Source: an uncultured Frankineae bacterium (lineage in GTDB: Bacteria; Actinomycetota; Actinomycetes; Mycobacteriales; SCTD01). Taken from it: a stretch of DNA of 44,273 nt. Every line of letters begins with the position of its first letter. The first letter of the stretch is position 1. A model generated the notes under the pieces. That model was not told where the DNA came from. It saw only the letters and a program-made list of their open reading frames with translations, and ran no database searches. The stretch is from NCBI GenBank assembly GCA_902805775.1, contig CADCUB010000047.1, forward strand, positions 1 through 44,273. The letters are read 5' to 3'. Positions 42,303-44,273 of this stretch are shown here, in pieces. The position numbers and the translations under genes were made by a program.

Positions 42303-42713
42303 GGTCCGCGGCGACTTCTTGGCTCGTCCCTCGCCCCGCGCAGCCGGCGTCTGGCGCGCGGGTCGACGCCGTACGCCGTGGCCGGTCTGACGCTGCTGAG
42401 CGGCCTCTGCCTGCTCGGCGTCGCCGGCGCGGAGACGGTGGTCCTGGCCGCCGCCGCCTACGCCGGCTTCTACCTGGCGAACGCTGCTTCATGGCCGCTG
42501 CTGCACGCCGTGCTGCACGGCCGGGTCGGGGCGTCGGGGCGGGCGACCGCTCTGTCCGCCTCCAGCCTCTCGCTGATGATCGGCGGCGGCGCCGCCGACC
42601 TGCTCAACCCGCGGCTCGTGGCGGTCGCCGGCAGGCCGGCCGCCTACGTCACCGCCGGCGTGGTGTGCGCACTTGCGGCGCTGCTCGCCCTGCGGCTGCC
42701 CGCCTCGCGAGAG
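42303..42713 (+). pseudogene. C-terminal remnant of an MFS transporter gene
   Basis: The frame reads 'LLGSSLAPRSRRLARGSTPYAVAGLTLLSGLC' in parts, then 'YAGFYLANAASWPLLHAVL', 'ASSLSLMIGGGAADLL' and a last hydrophobic helix, which fits helices 8-12 of a drug/sugar MFS permease. The N-terminal half is absent and no ribosome site is seen upstream. The open frame runs on to 43001, but beyond 'ALLALRLPASRE' it no longer looks like a membrane protein. It is likely a truncated relic. Confidence 0.6.
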
Positions 42714-43075
42714 CAGGGGGCTTCCGCGGACGAGGCGCTCCACCCCGGGCACGACCTGGTCGGCGGCGTCCTCAGCCGAGATCCCGGTGCTCAGGGACAG
42801 CAACTGCGCAGATCTCCGAGCCGGCTGATGCCGTCGCAGCCGGCGAGCATCGTCGCGCCGCGGACGTCGACCTCCTCCACATGGCCCGAGCGACGTCCAC
42901 CACGGGCACCAGCGGTGCGCACCTGGCGGAACGGGATCCGAGGCGCTCCACGCCGCGCGTCGCTCGCCCTGGTGTTGTGCGGGCCCGGTGCGGCCACATG
43001 ACCGGCTCTGCTCGTGAAGGGGCCCGCTCCTTCAAGCACTCATCCAGCCGCGATCGGTTGGAGCAGGATGACCCA
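42714..43075. other. No recognisable gene
   Basis: This 362-bp stretch between the MFS relic and the DUF6518-like gene has open frames in several phases, but no motif, ribosome site or hairpin stood out. It is likely degraded DNA plus the promoter of the next gene. Confidence 0.45.
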
Positions 43076-43690
43076 GTGAAGATCACTGACAGGTCGAGCG
43101 GGGCCTGGGCCCCGGGAGCGGTCGTCGCCGTGTCGAGCTTCCTCCTCGGCGCGGCCACCGTCTTCGCTCAAGGATTCCTGCCGGAGGCCCTCGGCTCGTT
43201 CGCGAACTCCGCGACCGGCTGGACGTTGGTGACCGTGCTCCTGCTGACCTGGGCTCGGGTACGCCCGGCGGTCGCTTCGCTGCTGGGTGCCACGAGCTTC
43301 GTCCTGCTGACCCTCGGATACTCCGCCGGGGCCCAGCTGCGGGGCCTGTCCTACGACCCCACGCTCTTCGCGCTGGTGGGGTTGGTGGTCGGGCCCTTCG
43401 TCGGCATCGCCACGAGCTGGTTGCGAGCGAGGCTCTCGTGGCAAGCGGCGACGGGTACGGCGCTGCTGGCCGGGATCGGCGTCGGTGAGGCCATCTACGG
43501 AATGACCGTCGTCGCGGACACGACCAGCCCTGTCTACTGGGTGCTCATCGGAACGGCTGCGCTTGCACTGCTCGTCGTCATGCTGGTCCGCCGGATCCGC
43601 GGGGCGCAGTGGCAGCTGCTGGCGGTGGTCGGGACCGGCATGACGGCAGGCGCCTTCGTCGCGGCCTACAGCTTCCTCGGAGGAGTCTGA
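43076..43690 (+). CDS. Integral membrane protein, DUF6518-like
   Basis: The 204-residue protein has about six hydrophobic helices. The phrases AVSSFLLGAATVFAQGFLP and FANSATGWTLV at the N-terminus, and LVGLVVGPFVGIATSWLR in the middle, resemble the small actinobacterial DUF6518 membrane family. GTG 43076 has AGGA 7 nt upstream. There is no charged active-site pattern, and the function is unknown. The neighbours are decayed on the left and convergent on the right. Confidence 0.75.
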   Translation: MKITDRSSGAWAPGAVVAVSSFLLGAATVFAQGFLPEALGSFANSATGWTLVTVLLLTWARVRPAVASLLGATSFVLLTLGYSAGAQLRGLSYDPTLFALVGLVVGPFVGIATSWLRARLSWQAATGTALLAGIGVGEAIYGMTVVADTTSPVYWVLIGTAALALLVVMLVRRIRGAQWQLLAVVGTGMTAGAFVAAYSFLGGV

Positions 43691-43943
43691 GCGGCCGGTA
43701 CAGGCCGACGATGCGGCCCTCGAACACCCCGGCGCGCCGCTGCCGAGGTCCCCACGCGTTCGGTCGGGCGACGCGACCTCCGCTCAGGCCGCGTAGCGGT
43801 GACCTCTGGGTGGCCGCGCGAGCGAGCAGGGCCAGCGCTGCTGGACGGCTGCGGGGGCCGTTCGTCCAGGAACGCCCGGGTTGCCGGTGCGATCGGCAGG
43901 GTCGTGTCTGAGTGTCGGCGCGCGTCAAGCGCAGGTGGCTGTG

Positions 43944-44273
43944 TCAGTAGTTGAAGGTGAGTGCGCCGCCTTCGGCGAACTCGTACACCGAGGGCGCGCC
44001 CTTCACCTCAGCGGTGCTCACCCACACGGCATCCGTGAGCCCGCGCGTCTTCACACACACCGGACAGGCGTAGAAGCGGCCACCGGAGTCGACGTACTCG
44101 CTGTGCAGATCGGCGACCTTGGGAGCGTCCGGTACGTCGACACGGGCGGCGAAGCCCTCGGTGGCGACGTGCACGCCGTCCTTGGTCAACCAGAGCAGGA
44201 CCTGCTTGCCCTTGCGCAGCGCCTCGACGCCCATGAGGTAGCTGAGCAGCACGCTCTCCGGGTCGTCCGACCC
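43944..44273 (-). CDS. DsrE-family-like protein (N-terminus outside window)
   Basis: The frame is open through the right edge of the window, so the start is missing; 109 codons are visible. The sequence reads GSDDPESVLLSYLMGVEAL, KQVLLWLTKDGVH, then FYACPVCVKTRGL and ends TFNY. The fold pattern and CPVC motif fit DsrE/DsrF-like (sulfur-relay-like) proteins found as 'DsrE family' hypothetical proteins in actinobacteria. The Cys pair might be redox active. The 253-bp space between this gene and the DUF6518-like gene holds no feature I can name. Confidence 0.75.
   Translation of the reverse strand, partial: GSDDPESVLLSYLMGVEALRKGKQVLLWLTKDGVHVATEGFAARVDVPDAPKVADLHSEYVDSGGRFYACPVCVKTRGLTDAVWVSTAEVKGAPSVYEFAEGGALTFNY

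Overview
The window comes from a very GC-rich actinomycete. The evidence is strong third-position G/C, many GTG starts, 4-bp ATGA/GTGA overlaps between consecutive genes, a lysine/alanine-tailed TopA without zinc fingers, and a fused MFS-transporter/thymidylate-kinase gene followed by holB and tRNA-Thr(CGT). Geodermatophilales-, Kineosporiales- or Propionibacteriales-like lineages would fit, but I cannot fix the genus from the sequence.

Layout. (1) 1-12.4 kb is mostly housekeeping. It holds a truncated secreted beta-propeller/Ig-repeat protein (minus), a BcsA-like GT2 glycosyltransferase with a C-terminal PilZ domain, topA, a DUF222/HNH endonuclease gene, the MFS-Tmk fusion, holB and tRNA-Thr(CGT). 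(2) 12.4-14.3 kb is a decayed zone after the tRNA. It contains a frameshifted second copy of the downstream TauE/SafE permease gene and an intact MSAD-like tautomerase gene. (3) 14.3-22.7 kb holds the TauE/SafE permease, a PhyH-type dioxygenase and then an overlapping operon: Gfo/Idh/MocA dehydrogenase, hydroxypyruvate-isomerase-like TIM barrel, cytochrome P450, and a phthalate-dioxygenase-type reductase. A LacI regulator gene and a further TIM-barrel isomerase gene follow. Two near-identical AAGCGCTT-centred palindromes, one before the dehydrogenase and one before the last isomerase, define a local LacI regulon. (4) 22.7-37.6 kb is a complete inositol-catabolism locus. A minus-strand unit (GntR regulator, dehydrogenase, IolE-like protein) diverges from a 12-kb plus-strand unit: iolC, IolJ-type aldolase, iolB, iolD, mmsA, IolE-like protein, a three-gene ABC importer, iolG and an IolH/IolI-like isomerase. 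(5) 37.6-44.3 kb has two very small genes with their own hairpins, a 21-bp perfect palindrome, a second LacI gene with a ketose-3-epimerase-like gene, and two opposed gene remnants (IS110 transposase and acyl-CoA dehydrogenase). A further TIM-barrel gene, an MFS remnant, a DUF6518-like membrane protein and a truncated DsrE-like protein complete the region.

How the genes may work together. The core pathway is clear: import, IolG oxidation to inosose, dehydration, IolD ring opening, IolB isomerisation, IolC phosphorylation, aldol cleavage, and MmsA conversion of malonate semialdehyde to acetyl-CoA. What is unusual is the material around it: three separate dehydrogenase/TIM-barrel pairs, seven TIM-barrel isomerase-family genes in all, and a P450 plus dedicated reductase co-transcribed with one of the pairs. 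My main hypothesis is a peripheral system that feeds other inositol stereoisomers or O-methyl-inositols (for example pinitol or ononitol) into the core pathway, with P450-driven O-demethylation as the entry step. This is inference. The sequence shows the gene neighbourhood, catalytic motifs and shared operators, not the substrate.
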